Assembly (NCBI RefSeq): GCF_017589495.1
Contig: NC_063206.1
Span: 19,162,480-19,226,479 of the forward strand
Origin: Alosa alosa
Lineage: Eukaryota > Chordata > Actinopteri > Clupeiformes > Clupeidae
DNA: 64,000 nt
Direction: 5' to 3'
Part shown: positions 12,660 to 23,769 of the stretch, piece after piece
Numbering within the stretch: the stretch's first letter is position 1
Layout of the letters: every line of letters starts with the position of its first letter
Notes under the pieces: model-generated
Told to the model about the DNA's origin: nothing
Seen by the model: the letters and a program-made list of their open reading frames with translations, nothing else
The model's database searches: none
Position numbers and translations under genes: made by a program

Positions 12660-13820
12660 GCTCTATCGAGATGACTGGCATCATATATTATGGGTCATCC
12701 TAGTTAGGAAGTTAGGAACGTTTATTTAGGATTTTGGTGACTTAAAACATTTCTGTTATATAGCTTTCCTATCTGAAGTGACTTTGGAGTCACTTCAGTC
12801 ACTTCAACTGACTTTGGAGCGGCTGTTCTGTAATGACTTTTTAAACTAGTTACCATAGTTACCAAACAGATAAGGATTTGCGAGTTTCTCCATACGATAC
12901 AGCTGCCACTGCCACATCGTCTACCCACTCCGTAGGGGTGAATAGCCTTGGATAGTGAAGTATTGCAATCTGACCTCCTGATGGCATTTGTCGTTTTCCT
13001 CCCAAGTTAGCCTTTCTATCCTCTTCTGCCGTGTTATCCCAATGAAGCTAACTAGACGTAGCTAGCCGACTGGAAGTTTAAAGACAACGTGGAATTTAAA
13101 AAAATGGGCGGGGCTGAATAAGGTGGATAAGTTAAAAATGTTACCCTATTCACCTGTAGTGTCTCGCCTATGGCCAATACACATATTGTTTCAATAACAA
13201 TTGTAAAAACCTTTATTTCAATGTTATACAGTGGATTTACATTCAAAAGACATCGAAATTTCAAAAAATCATGTATGACAACTTTTCCTCAAAAAAGCCT
13301 ACAGGGTTATAGAATTTTGAATTCATGGCCCGGACTACTGTCATGAGGTCAACACTCAATTGTGTGTGATTTAATTACTAATGTTTTTTTTATGCCATTC
13401 CACAAATACTTAATGTAACACTTTATTGCTTCTGAAGTTGTTTGATTGTCATGTTTCAGTTGTTTATAATAGTTTAAAAAAAAATTGTAGATTATCCACT
13501 CCTGAATATGGACTGAATATTTTATTCAGAATACAAAGGCTTCAAATTGAAGTCATAAAATTACTTTATAATTATGTGTATGCGTGGTTCAACGATTTAG
13601 GTTTATTACAGTTTGTATAAGGTCAAAACCAGGAAAGTCCATATGACTCCAACACAAGATGCCTCTTTAATAATGCTCTTCAGATCCTCCAGATGGAGCC
13701 AAGGAGTAACGTTGAAAACCTGTTTTGATCATGTAAATTATTGTGATCATCACAATTATTGCGTCAGCATTTACAGGAATTCATATGTGTGTAGAGCATT
13801 TATCAGGAGCTGTTATCTTG
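12660..13820. other. No gene seen
   Basis: Short direct repeats of 'gactttggagtcacttcag' type occur near 12779-12815. Otherwise this is AT-rich DNA. Confidence 0.5.
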
Positions 13821-13829
13821 CTCACTATT

Positions 13830-14060
13830 TCACCCTCTTCTCTTCTTTCCCTAACTTCTTTCAGAGACCCCTCTGGCTTTCCTCTCCAAAGCTTAATTGG
13901 TTATTTGCATATCACTGATTTATAAAATTGTGCAAGATGTGGCGTGTTCATAATTAGATTTATAGTAATTTTTGTGGAAGATTCAAGAGAACCTCGGTTC
14001 ACATTAATGATAATGCATCTGGACACAAAGTGGCATTGTTGTATTACATTTCACATCTAA
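13830..14060. promoter_or_regulatory. Candidate conserved non-coding element
   Basis: Repeat-free AT-rich sequence contains an octamer-like 'ttatttgcatatcac' near 13901, several TAAT/ATTA cores ('cttaattgg', 'cataattag', 'cattaatgataatgc') and no coding frame. Clusters of POU and homeodomain cores like this are common in vertebrate developmental enhancers. This is inference only. Confidence 0.25.
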
Positions 14061-14946
14061 ATGCTGTTAAATTATTATTTAGATATTAGGGTATAGAAAT
14101 GTTAGTATCACCTTTATTAATGCAAGTATACCTTGCATTATTATATAACTTTATAATGGGCAATTAAGGGAAATGTTATATCTTGTTTATTCTCATTTCA
14201 GACCACACAAACTCATTCCTAATCACACGCACGTACAGACACATTTATACTTAAATACATACCGAATAGTGTGACCTGAACCCTATTATGCTTTGCTGTG
14301 CAAACATCCCAATACCTCATAAATACATTATTCCTAATACAGTCCTACCCTTATTCACCAATGCAACAACCATTTAACAACGAGAGTGTGGGCTATATAT
14401 CCTGTCTTACCTTTCTTATGAGATCGAGATTCATTGTGTTTGTGGAAAATACCAGCGATATGGGCAGTGTGAAAGAAGTACACAAATCCTGTACTTGAGT
14501 GAAAGTAGAGATACACATGGTCAAATGTTACTCCAGTAAGTAAAAGTCCTCCTTTTACATTTCCACTTGAGTGGAAGTACAAAAGTACTTGCCTTCAAAT
14601 GCACATAATCAAAAGTAAAAGTCCTGAAATGTATTATGACTAATACAGTTGCATTTACTATTGTTGAAATCATTCGGCACAGACATTGAGCCTTTCTCCT
14701 CCATTCAAGGACAAAATCAGCTATGTTGTATGTAGAAAGAACTAAAAACAAACTAATGTGATATCTTAACTTATCTCAAAGTAACCACATTTTTCTTTCC
14801 TTTTGTGTTTGATAGTGTCAGATTGTCTATCATTGTCTTTCATTTGCTCGATGGCGTCAAGAGGCTAGTTATGGTAACATCAATATTGTGAAAAGGGGTC
14901 AACAAGGTACAGTAAATAGTGGATATGACAATAACATAGGTTAGGC
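14060..14946. other. No gene seen
   Basis: AT-rich DNA with alternating 'agtaaaagtcct' phrases near 14540 and 14612, probably from an old repeat. The related phrase 'tggagtaaaaagtaag' follows the SINE at about 15652. Confidence 0.4.
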
Positions 14947-15420
14947 CAGGGGTTCTCAAATGGGGGTATGTGAAGGCACTCCAGGGGGTACGTGAGATTT
15001 TAAAATACACATATATTTAAAAAGTAGAATCCATGCAAAAATACTTTAAAAACAATTATTTAATAAATATTAAATATTATTTATAGTTCAAGAGAGAACG
15101 CTACAAATTAGTGTTTTGAATATTTATGGAGCTGTAAATGGTTCATTTTATAGTTTTAAATGGTTATATGGTCACTCTTTTCACTACATTAGTTTTCATT
15201 TGCAATAAATTTAGAATTAAATTTTCAAAATATCAAATTATGTTCAAAATAGTTTTTTTTCCAAATGTTTGAATTTTGTATGTGTTTATCAGTTCCAAAG
15301 TTTAATAATTTAGACACTGATGGCACAGTGCTCTGTTGTAAGTGTTTTTTTTCTCAACTAAAAATGCTTTGCGCTGGTTAGGAGGTACTTGGCTGAAAAA
15401 ATATTTCACATGGGGTACAT
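14947..15420 (+). mobile_element. hAT-type MITE family B, truncated copy
   Basis: It begins 'caggggttctcaaatggg' and is collinear with the complete copy at 20203-20682 over most of its length. The right end is lost where the SINE at 15421 begins. No transposase is visible. Confidence 0.8.
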
Positions 15421-15632
15421 ATAAGTATATATACTCTTTTGTTCCCGTGAGGGAAATTTGGTCTCTGCATTTAACCCAATTGGTGAATTAGTGAAACACA
15501 AACAGCACACAGTGAACACACAGTGAGGTGAAGCACACACTAATCCCGGCGCAGTGAGCAGCCTGCTACAACGGCGGCGCTCGGGGAGCAGTGAGGGGTT
15601 AGGTGCCTTGCTCAAGGAACTTCAGATGTACT
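15421..15632 (-). mobile_element. tRNA-derived SINE, copy 2 (5' truncated)
   Basis: It matches the tail and body of the SINE at 7612-7898 but stops at 'gccttgctcaaggaacttcag', so the tRNA-like head with boxes A and B is missing. It lies directly against the hAT-type MITE at its left. Confidence 0.8.
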
Positions 15633-16036
15633 TCTTCTGTCACAAAATGTAGTGGAGTAAAAAGTAAGATATATGGCCTCAAAATGTACTGGAGTAAAAG
15701 TAAATTATTTTTCTGTGACATATTTTACACTTAACTCTTTCAGTACACTTAAATCTTTCCAGTAGGCACATAACAAATTAAAAGCTGTGCCCTTGAAATC
15801 GCTTGGAAATATGTTGTGTAAATGATAGCCTGTGTAGACAAAAGGTAACCTTTGTCAAATCATCAAAGGCATCAATAGACATTTTAATGACATATTGCAA
15901 AATTGTCAAAGCAATTCCCATATTTTTTTAAGGTTCTTTCCACGAGTGTGTGAAAGCTTTTGCATCAGTGAAGTAAAGAAACATCATCCTGTCCCAGATT
16001 CCTCGAAATCCCTCAGAGAACCGAGGTGACCATAGT

Positions 16037-17170
16037 TCGAATTACAGGGGGTACTGGGGGGTACTATACCCCCCAATAAAGACCCAGTACCCCCCAAAGA
16101 GACAGAAATATCAGTGTTAGGGGGGTCAGATAATTTTTCTGATATTGTGAAAAAATATTACAGTTGGCTACAATACAAGTCAACTCCTATTTTCACTAGG
16201 AAAAGTTTAATGTAAAGCGATTTCAGACACCCCTATTATGGACAGTACCATTTTTAACCACCGTGGTGCTAAAAGAGATAGAGAACGACTTCAACTTCTC
16301 AAGCAAGTGTCAACGACGTTGAATGACAAAACGCTAGATCGATTGTCATTTCCAAGGAGATGAACTCCAGTCCATAGCCTAGGTGTCCATTGATTCTCAT
16401 TTTATCTTGAATAAATTATTGTGCCCTTTTGAATTAGTTTGGCACAGATCCTGTGTTGTTTTTATTACGCACAAGAGGGTCTGATGTAGCTAAGCCTACA
16501 TAACATTAGTGATACCTGTGGAAACATAAAGAGCCAAGTAGCCTAGGGTAAATAGTACATGCTAGTATTTTAATTTGTTTTTAATTGGTTAGTAGGCCTA
16601 TTGTTTTTACATTCTGGTTATCGGATTCTTGTAGGTTACCGCTCTGTAGTTCTTATGTGGTAGTATGTTTTTTCATAGTAGGCTATATGCTCCTTAATCA
16701 CATTAAAGATTGCTTAGGTTTCACATATCTCTAGGCAATTGTGTTGATTTGACACTGACTACCATAGACTAATGGAAAATTGGTTTCTGTTTATACAGTA
16801 GGCTAGGCTATATTAGAGGGTTGGATCTTAACTCCAGGTCTTATGAAATCTAAAAATAAACCAAATCAATATGTCATGAAATAAGCAATAGGCTTCTTGT
16901 AAAGGTAGTACTTTTAGTAGTAATTAGAATGGTATTTCAGTGCACTTAACTTCTAACTTTTGAGAGTTGATCAAAACAGTTCTCTTTTGGATATAATAAC
17001 AATGAGATATTCTGTAGCCAACTGATTATCAGTTTGTCGCATGTTTACACCTTGTATGTGTGTTGCACAACACATGTTGCACTTGGCGATCACGATGGGG
17101 ATTGATATGGACCATGATGGTCATAGAAGAAGTGAAGGAGCAGTACCCCCCAATTATGGTGGGGTAATTC
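16037..17170. mobile_element. Possible TIR element rich in 'taccccccca'
   Basis: Both ends carry 'cgaattac' followed by 'gggggtact'-type sequence in inverted orientation (left 16037-16075, right about 17140-17170). The interior is AT-rich with no transposase frame. Target duplication was not resolved, so the boundaries are tentative. Confidence 0.35.
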
Positions 17171-17200
17171 GCACTCTGGAGGTGACAATAGGTAACCAGA

Positions 17201-17349
<149 letters not shown>

Positions 17350-17999
17350 AAGTGTGTTTGTGTGTGTGTGTCTGTGTAAGTGACCCTTAAAGTGACCCTT
17401 AAAGCTGCAGTTGGCAAGTCTGACAGATTGAGGGGTCTAAGCCAAAATTTTAAATGTTTACAACTCTCATGCCCCTCCCCCACTACCACCGAGCACCCTC
17501 TCATTGAGTTTGTGCTCGTCAGTGCGCACCGGACAAGAAGCCCCTGGCTGCAGCTTGCAGATCAGGGCTGGGCTCAATGTGAGGCGGAGCGCAACGCACC
17601 TCAGCCCACCTTCAGCACGTCTTCTCACGCTGACAATGTCCGTAGGGCCTACCTTGTTTCCTACTGTCCAAGTTATATTTCTAACTCTATAAATCTATAA
17701 AAGCATTTTCTCAACTGCAAGAGAAAAAAACACGGAGGTTGGTGCTTGTTAGGCTAACAGTAGGGCCTACTGAGTAGGGTAGCCTATAATGCGTAGGGGA
17801 GAACAGGTAGCGTACAATTGTAACAGCGGTACAAATGTATCAATGTTTTATTCTCAAGATATGGTGTAGCTACGGAAAGATCATAGCATGTAATTCTTAC
17901 AGCCATCCAAACATGAATGGTCTACTTAATACGACCAGAGATAAAAAGGTGCAAAATTCAAGCATCGCAATTTTTTTTTTTTAAACCGCAACTGTTTGT

Positions 18000-18345
18000 T
18001 TAAAGGGACACCAGGCAAGCCTGATGCTTTTTCTCTACGAAACTCCCTCTGGCTCGGTCTGAAGCCTTTTTCCTTTTCTTTGCGTCTTCCGTCAAGGGTT
18101 TTCGCTGCTTCTTCGCTGGCTCTACCATTATACACACGTTTGCAACAATCTCTAGCCTGCCTCTGTTGTAAACTGATCCTGCTTCGGTCGGCGGGTAGGA
18201 TACACCGAACTTGCAAGTGGGATATTCTTCCTACAGGCAGTAGGGGCGGGCGAGAGAGCCTTCATTCACCAATGAGTCATTTAACCATATACCGACTTAC
18301 GAAGATGATTAATTAACACGAAAACGTTGCCTGGTGTCCCTTTAA
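18000..18345. mobile_element. TTAA-type MITE with TIRs
   Basis: Flanked by TTAA at 18000-18003 and 18342-18345. The termini are inverted repeats ('agggacaccaggcaa' and 'ttgcctggtgtccct'). TTAA target duplication is characteristic of piggyBac-like elements. It has no transposase; the open frames inside are short. A fragment of the same family lies at 1330-1425. Confidence 0.75.
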
Positions 18346-18349
18346 GTTT

Positions 18350-20200
18350 GCTTCGTGAAATTTGAGCGTGTGGACTTCAATCACATGTCATTCATATCTT
18401 CAGTCCCTCTGTTTCAAGTTAACATGAGTGCCATTTATATCAGCAAATGCAATTAAATGAAAATCAAAAAACATTGTCAGTTGTAACCTGTCTCTATGGC
18501 AAAATGAACTGATTTTTTTCGCGCAACACTTATGATTGCGAGTTATGGATTTTGATTTTTGTGCCGCGATCACACCCAATTAAAGTTAACAGAGCAACTT
18601 GAAATATCACTGTTGGACCAAATGCTTCAGACATGTAAGAAATAAGCAGTTTATCAACTATATTTACTGGTTTTATCAAGTGGACAAAAATAAGCATAAA
18701 GGTGAGCTATCATAACACTGTGACATATGGTCTGCAATGGCTAATGCAATAAATTAGCTTTAACAGTCATACATTTGGACTATACATTTGGACTGCTCAC
18801 CCACCACCACCACAAGCCTTTGCTGTTTTATATATCATATTTCTGTCTGCCACTTTTTCACAAAACAAAATCCTGTGAAAGCCAGATAATGAAGGTCATG
18901 TTGAAGGGTGAGAAAAGCAGAAGTAAGCTATTACACAGCCAGTGAGAGTGCAACAAGCAATAGCATAGAGGGGGTATTGCGTGTGGATGATTAGATTGAG
19001 TTGAGATCTCTCACAAGAAAATGTTGAAGAGTAGATACAGCCTCATGATAACCAGGGATGTAGTGGAGGCTAAACACAACGTAAACGTCGTTTACGCACC
19101 TCCCGAAATTGGGATATAGGGTTTACCTCCAAAGTGCGTTTAGCCACCTCTACATTGCGTTTATCCACCTCTAAATAGCATATAATTCCTAAGCCATTCT
19201 GAATTAAGCTTATGTCGTTTTAGTTTCATATTGTTCATTATTAGCTTCTTGTTAAACTTAAGACGATGTCCATATTGCCCTGCATTATGGTATAGACTGT
19301 TAGTGTCGACCAATCTCTGCCATAGCCAGCAAGAAGCAGCAAACGGCATCAAAGATTCGTCAGTCACTGGCCGACACAACACCATAGCGCGTCTCATGTA
19401 ATGAATTGATTGTAAAAATGAAATGATTGAAAAAATTCATGTCACTGAGTCAACAAGCCACGGCGTTGATTATGTTACCCCTTTCAGACACGAAGTTGCA
19501 ACACGAAGTTGAAAGTCACCTTTACCTTTTCCCATTAGCCAATGTTACAAGTAAAATTCGTGATATAAAGTAAGATAACTGGCTGTTCTTTCATGCATTC
19601 TCTTGTGTTTAAACCACTGAAAGCTAGCGACAAGCTCCCTTTGCTACTGTAGTCAGTAAGTTAATGTTAGGCCATAATATTAACCAACCAGAAATAAAGT
19701 TTCTTTTTTCATAATTAGCTCACCAATAAAATACAATCTTGGGTAAAAAGTCATCACAACTAATTGTGGATGATGCTACATGGCTTCACATCCCAGACAT
19801 AATAAAGTCCTTAGAGAAATAACTGGGCAAGTTTACTCTGACATATGAAATGATAGAGGGGGGGAGTCCCCCTTCCCCTTTGCCCTTTTCGAAATTATAC
19901 TGACGTGTACAGTACTATGTCAATTAACTTAAAGGTGTATGTAGACACTTAACGAATGCTAAATAAATTGCTATATATTATTTCATTATAAGTAGTCTGT
20001 TTAAGATTTCATATATCTTACTTTTTATGGTATACTAAAGTCCTAATGTTTGGCACTGCCTAAGCTCCAGTGGGTGTGGCTCTTCCCCAAATTAATGGAT
20101 GCCAGTGAAACTATGGCAAAGCCAAAGCTGTAGGGTCCTGTCATCAAAATTGGATACAATTTAATATGTTGTACTCACATTGTAGCCTAATATAGTCTAG
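18350..20200. other. No gene seen
   Basis: AT-rich DNA. A small GC-balanced stretch at 19060-19160 has repeated 'acgtttac/cacctc' phrases. Nothing coding was recognised. Confidence 0.5.
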
Positions 20201-20202
20201 CC

Positions 20203-20682
20203 CAGTGGTTCTCAAATGGGGGTACACGTACCCCTTGGGGTACGTGAAGGCACTCCAGAGGGTACGTGAGATTTTAAAATACACATATATTTAAAAAGTA
20301 GAATCCATGCAAAAATACTTTAAAAACAATTATTTAATAAATATTAAATATTATTTATAGTTCAAGAAAGAACACTACAAATTAGTGTTTTGCATATTTA
20401 TGGAGTTTCAAATGGCTCATTTTATACTTTTCACTACATTAGTTTTCATTTGCAATAAATTTAGAATTAAAATTTAAAATGTTCAAAATAGTTTTTTTCC
20501 AAATGTTTGAATTTTGTATGTGTTTATCAGTTCCAAAGTTTAATAAATTAGACACTGATGGCACAGTGCTCTGTTGTAAGTGTTTTTTTCTCAACTAAAA
20601 ATGCTTTGCGCTGGTTAGGGGGTACTTGGCTGAAAAAATATTTCACAGGGGTACATCACTGAAAAAAGGTTGAGAACCACTG
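20203..20682 (+). mobile_element. hAT-type MITE family B, complete copy
   Basis: Terminal inverted repeats are 'cagtggttctcaa' at the left and 'ttgagaaccactg' at the right, a terminus typical of hAT elements. Flanks 'gtctagcc' and 'gtctaaag' are compatible with a decayed 8-bp target duplication. The interior is AT-rich and non-coding. A truncated sister copy lies at 14947-15420. Confidence 0.85.
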
Positions 20683-20964
20683 GTCTAAAGAGTGCTTGTC
20701 TTGTGCTTCATAGCCTTTGAAACAGGTTGAGGCCTAATGAAGCATGTACTGTATATCTATAGCGTATTTAGTGCTGCATTAATTTAGGGAGATTTATTTA
20801 GGTTCACAGACGTATAACCTATAGCTACAGCTAAGAGCTTGACTTTACCTCCCTGATGATTATAAACCAATAGGTCCTCCCATGAAGTGATGGATGATTT
20901 CAAAATCCAATGGCCAAGATGATGACGAAAAAGACCCCTCCCAAATCCTCTCGATGATATGACT

Positions 20965-20970
20965 TATAAA
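20965..20970 (+). promoter_or_regulatory. TATA box of the peptide gene
   Basis: TATAAA in the context 'gacttataaagacac' sits about 30 bp before the inferred transcription start of the small secreted-peptide gene. A TATA box fits an inducible short gene. Transcription start near 20996 is inferred from spacing only. Confidence 0.6.
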
Positions 20971-20995
20971 GACACACCATACGAAGCACCTCTTT

Positions 20996-21035
20996 ACTCC
21001 ACTGAGCAAGTGTGTCTTGCAGTTGTCCTTTGGAG
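20996..21035 (+). other. Non-coding first exon of peptide gene
   Basis: Inferred 5'UTR exon. It ends at 'ctttggag' followed by a strong donor 'gtgagt' at 21036. The next acceptor, 'tttctttcaag', ends at 21490. A separate non-coding first exon is also seen in several fish antimicrobial peptide genes. The start is uncertain by some tens of bases. Confidence 0.5.
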
Positions 21036-21507
21036 GTGAGTAACAGCTGTGCATCTCTCACAGGTATGTTTATTTCATTGATGTTGCAATCATGTGGGTT
21101 TAGATAAGTTGGTGATTGTTGGGGATTAAAAATGCAGTCTATGATTCTAAACTTTGATTTGTAAAATTTAGCAAAATTTTCATCTAGCTGTTCATTCAAC
21201 CCTGGTGTTTGAACATCTGCAAGGCTATGTAAATGCAAAAAAAAAATGTTTCAGACTGAGCCATAAACTGTCCATAGACAATTAATATGGTGTATTGAAA
21301 GCACAAAGAGGAGAGGTGTCATTTCAAGGCTGTTGGTTGTGTGTTGAGATTATAGATAAAAAAAGTGGTCATGGTTAAATATACATGTAAAAGTTCAATA
21401 TTTTATCCATCAGACTTCCTCAGACCACCTCAAAAATGTCAAGCCTCTCTCTTAATCAGGATTGAATGTTAAATGTCTCTTTCTTTCAAGAGATAACAAC
21501 CTGAAGA

Positions 21508-23594
21508 ATGGTCCGCAAACTGTTCCTGGTAATTGTGGTGAGTTGGTGTATTTTGTTGATCAAGTTTAATTCAGTGTTATAGTAACAGAACACACTCTCT
21601 TCAGAACTGATTGTTGTGACACCATCATACATTAGAGCAGGGGTGGGCAAACTATTTGGCTCAAGGGCCATATTGGGTTTTGAAAATTGGCCAGCGGGCC
21701 GCACAACAACACCCCCCCCTCCCCCATGACACACACAAAAATACATTTTTTATAGCCTATTATTTAGTATGAAAAGTATTTGTTTTAAAATATTAATTGC
21801 TTAACAAATACTGCTAATTTGATGCTGTTTAACATATAAATTGTGAGAACAATTCACGTTTATTTCTCAATGATCTTCTGCCCGCTCCGATATGGCTTGT
21901 GTAGAGGGAATTCTTGTTGCCTTCATGATTTCCTTTTAAAAGTTTCTTATAAGAAGGAGATATCAATTATCACCAATGACAAGCCAGCTGGAATCTACCG
22001 CTCTCTCTCCCTCTCGGGAGTGCAGACGCGTTCCCAATTAAATTGAGTAGCATAACGTGCAAGTTAGATCTGCTGCAAAGGAGATAACTAAGAGTAGGCC
22101 TATCATCTCTATTTAACATGACGTTTTGACATTGACATTGTAAACGTTCTCTAAGGACAGTGAAAAGCAGTTTGCAGTAAAGCTAACCAACGTCGTCTCT
22201 ATGGCAGGAAAAAAATAGCGAGCAGCCTGATAACCAGCAGGCCGGATGAAAGTGCTTGGCGGGCCGCAGTTTGCCCACCCCTGGATTAGAGATTACATCA
22301 GCAGTTTGAGAGCAAACAGCAATTCTTTTTGACAGAATTATTTGCATCAATTTATTTATTTAAGGTTTATTTGTACATGGACAGTGCAAATTAATGAACA
22401 TAAAAATTTAAATGTGCCAGAGTTAGCCAAAATGGCTATTTTGCATCTGTTGTCCATGGGCCAAATGTGCTAAAAAACTCTACACACATCATTGCAGACC
22501 TAAATATAAAATATAAAATAACACTTTACACATAAGATGTACTAAAAATAATACAAACAAATAAAAATAAGCTTAACCTACCATAATAAAATGAAGGAAA
22601 GAAAAGTAATTATTTTTGTTGTTTCAAGGTCATGAGTATTTGTGATTTGTATAACATTTATTATGACCGCGGAGCTGTGCAAGCGAAGCATAGTTTTATA
22701 CACATCTTCACTTGTATGGAAAGTGATGTGCAATCTAAATGGATTCTCTATTCTTCACAGCTCTTTCTCCTGGTGGGGGAACTTATTGGGCAAGAGTCAG
22801 ATGAAGATGCCATCATCATATCCGAACTAAACAAAATCCCGGCAGGTGAGAGTTTCAGAGATTGAAGAACATACATGTTGCATTAATGGTATGAAGTAGA
22901 AACAAACTGTTATACAGTATATAAAGAAATCACCCAGTTTGTATTTCAATCTAAATTGTAGTTCAGTTGAGCTAATCCAAACATACGGAGCCCCTAAGGG
23001 AACATGAGTAGAAAAAAAACATGACATTTAGTTTTATGTGCTCACACTAAACTTTCATGTGTGCACGCAAAGCTTTCATTTTCAAAACGTTTGGGTGTGA
23101 GCACCATGAAACTTTCATGTGAGCATATGAAAGTTTTGTGTGAGCACATGACACTAAACTTAAACTAAATATTTTTTCTGCTCATGTCCACTTAGGGGTT
23201 CTGTACAAACTTCCATCATACCCTAACAATAAATTAATACTTTACAATCTTAAAGTACAACTGTGCTCCTAAAATGAGTGAATCATTCTCTCATTCAAGA
23301 AAATGTCAGCTCATGCCTTTAGCTTTTTTCAATACAAATGAACAAAATCAATACCTGGAGGGTGTGTATTGAAATTGAAATATTGAATTATGGTGTATAA
23401 TCACTGATCTATTTCATAACACAGAGGATCTGGGGGCTGCTGAAGCAATGATGCGTGACAGGCGCGGCATTCGACGGTTTTTTAAGAAGAAGTTTAGGAA
23501 AATCAAAGATTTTTTCAAAAAGAAGAGAGTTGATGAAGATCAGGATAATGGTGGAGATCAGAATGGTGGAGATCAGAATGGTGGAGAAGAGTAG
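21508..23594 (+). CDS. Candidate antimicrobial peptide precursor, 94 aa, family not recognised
   Basis: The coding parts are 21508-21537, 22761-22845 and 23425-23594. They join in frame (285 bases) with consensus junctions: donors gtgagt at 21538 and gtgaga at 22846, acceptors 'ttcttcacag' and 'cataacacag'. The start is the first ATG of exon 2, at 21508. Residues 1-20 form a signal peptide (basic MVRK, then a Leu/Val/Ile core). Residues 21-48 are acidic. R49-D-R-R52 is a furin-like site. Residues 53-73 begin GIRRFFKKKF and carry 12 basic and one acidic residue, with Ile/Phe at 54, 57, 58, 62, 65, 68 and 69, the spacing of an amphipathic helix. Residues 74-94 are acidic, with three GGDQN-type repeats. 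The expected role is a secreted, membrane-active host-defence peptide, which is inference from composition. The exon plan recalls piscidins, but piscidins have the mature peptide directly after the signal. There is no cathelin domain and no cysteine. A neuropeptide-like precursor is less likely. Confidence 0.72.
21638..22283. mobile_element. hAT-type MITE in intron 2 of peptide gene
   Basis: Terminal inverted repeats are 'caggggtgggcaaact' and 'agtttgcccacccctg'. Flanking octamers 'cattagag' and 'gattagag' match at seven of eight bases, as expected for a hAT target duplication. The subterminal sequences 'gccagcgggccgcacaac' and 'cggcgggccgcag'-like sequence are also roughly mirrored. It has no transposase. 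Confidence 0.9.
22330..22610. repeat. Probable teleost interspersed repeat in intron
   Basis: AT-rich stretch with 'ggtttatttgtacatggac' and 'gttgtccatgggcc', phrases I associate with a common fish repeat. Only this copy is present here, so support is weak. Confidence 0.3.
22991..23202. mobile_element. Foldback MITE in intron 3 of peptide gene
   Basis: The two halves are imperfect inverted repeats: 'cccctaagggaacatgagta' at the left, and at the right 'ctcatgtccacttagggg', which pairs with it. 'gtgctcacac' and 'gtgtgagcac' pair further in, near 23038 and 23139. It has no coding potential. Confidence 0.7.
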
Positions 23595-23740
23595 CATCCA
23601 TCATGTCACATCATGTGTTCGCTGCCCCACCTGCAAGGTGACCTAGAGGCAACGAGTTACCTCACATCCACCTGTTCTGTGTAAGAGCGAGAGTCAGTCA
23701 TATGAGCACAATGCCACTTGATCTCTCCTTTTTGTGAAGA

Positions 23741-23746
23741 AATAAA
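23741..23746 (+). terminator. Polyadenylation signal of peptide gene
   Basis: AATAAA lies 147 bases after the stop codon at 23592-23594. Cleavage is expected about 15-20 bases downstream, near 23762. Confidence 0.7.
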
Positions 23747-23769
23747 GATGTTCTACAGCATTTACCTCT

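Noticed and set aside
23455..23646. 63-residue frame starting MTGAAFDGF
   Set aside because: Frame shadow of exon 4 of the peptide gene; the spliced frame uses the other reading of the same bases.
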